Shown here piece after piece: positions 63,699 to 64,000 of a stretch of DNA of 64,000 nt. A program made the translations under genes and the position numbers. A model generated the notes under the pieces. The model was not told the DNA's origin. It saw only the letters and a list, made by a program, of their open reading frames with translations, and did no database searches. Origin of the DNA: Salipaludibacillus neizhouensis (GTDB lineage Bacteria > Bacillota > Bacilli > Bacillales > Salisediminibacteriaceae); assembly GCF_002886185.1 (NCBI RefSeq), contig NZ_KZ614147.1:1264420-1328419 (forward strand), written 5' to 3'. Numbering within the stretch: position 1 is the first letter of the stretch; every line of letters starts with the position of its first letter.

Positions 63699-63923
63699 TC
63701 TGCGTTAGTGCAAAAAGCGAGCTGCTGCCTTATAGTACCTAATTCCTATCGATTCTATTTTCAACAATCAGGCGTAATTCTGTAATAAGAATTGCGCCCT
63801 TTCTATGTGAATAGGGCCAGATGGTCGAAAAGTAGTCCCTAACATTTTGAAAATTAATTGGAAAATTTATGTTAAAATGATAATAGATAAATGTGAGGGT
63901 TTGTGAATATTTTCGCATAAACT
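63699..63923 (+). repeat. Cassette repeat copy 11 (full, interrupted by second IS110 copy)
   Basis: Entry GCGTTAGTGCAAAAAGCGAG at 63702; hairpin GGCGTAATTCT / AGAATTGCGCC at 63771-63798; promoter block TTGGAAAATTTATGTTAAAA at 63860; palindrome GTGAATATTTTCGC; then ATAAACT and the IS start. Its layout matches copy 5 at 52834-53003. Confidence 0.87.
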
Positions 63924-64000
63924 CCCTCAGTGTGATTGTTATATCTCTTGAATGCTCACTTATTCGCAGGATTCCATAACCCTTCATAAGGGACCAGCGG
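63924..64000 (-). mobile_element. Left end of a second IS110-family copy
   Basis: The last 77 bases match 53004-53080 with two differences (G for A near 63954, C for A near 63996). The insertion point in the cassette repeat is the same as for the first copy. The transposase lies beyond the window. Confidence 0.88.

Noticed and set aside
46136..63923. CRISPR-like spaced repeats
   Set aside because: The intervals are 0.3-4 kb with real genes, the repeat is long and composite, and no cas genes are present.
46136..63923. Classical integron
   Set aside because: No IntI gene is visible and the hairpins lack the paired RYYYAAC / GTTRRRY core sites of attC; the resemblance is in layout only. GCGTTAG in the entry segment is suggestive but not matched by a partner core.

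Overview
The window is a chromosomal segment of a low-GC Gram-positive bacterium of the family Bacillaceae. Gene content and order follow the Bacillus subtilis chromosome closely: uvrB-uvrA, the yvlBCD group, hprK-lgt-yvoD-ppaX-yvoF, a histidine operon, trxB, yvcI-rapZ-glmR-whiA-crh, clpP, sigL, cggR-gapA-pgk-tpiA-gpmI-eno, and secG-esterase-rnr-smpB-ssrA. The intergenic repeats and moderately acidic proteins would fit a salt-tolerant genus such as Halobacillus or a relative, but the genus cannot be fixed from the sequence alone.

Positions 1-45.6 kb are core genome. Recognisable control sites include a LexA-like box before uvrB, a sigma-W-like promoter before yvlB, a CtsR box over the clpP promoter and a tandem CggR operator before cggR-gapA. 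The core gaps hold several repeat families: an old Bacillaceae palindromic repeat, a three-copy element with a variable internal hairpin, and a 128-bp tandem duplication behind trxB. One core-region gene, a phytoene-desaturase-like protein at 20.0-21.5 kb, has lost its N-terminal FAD-binding glycines.

Downstream of the tmRNA gene (45228-45594) the character changes to AT-rich accessory DNA. From about 46.1 kb to the window end, mostly single genes are separated by copies of one composite repeat (11 copies seen, several partial). A full copy has four parts: an entry segment with the core GCGTTAGT just after the upstream stop codon; a hairpin of the type CGCAATTCT-loop-AGAATTGCG followed by a T-rich run, resembling a terminator; a promoter-like block; and a short palindrome GTGAA-N4-TTCAC followed by AAACTAAAGGGG. 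The hairpin arms covary between copies. The genes in between look like cassette cargo: an aminoglycoside-adenylyltransferase relative, an APH-like kinase, a VOC protein, a DinB-fold protein, a methyltransferase, a dihydrofolate reductase, an AraC/GyrI-type regulator, hydrolases and tiny membrane proteins. One multi-gene unit encodes an ECF sigma factor, a PadR-like regulator and a SEDS-family membrane protein. No integrase is visible.

Two copies of an IS110-family element (53.0-54.8 kb, and one starting at 63.9 kb) sit at the same nucleotide of this repeat. The non-coding end of the complete copy carries a 15-base stretch matching the restored target at 14 positions, a candidate guide segment of a bridge/seek-type RNA. 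An IS21-family element lies at 57.7-60.1 kb. Several accessory genes are broken by single-base changes, two of them beside adenine runs, so sequencing error is possible. The cassette-and-repeat array with its RNA-guided-type insertion sequence is the most novel feature of the window.
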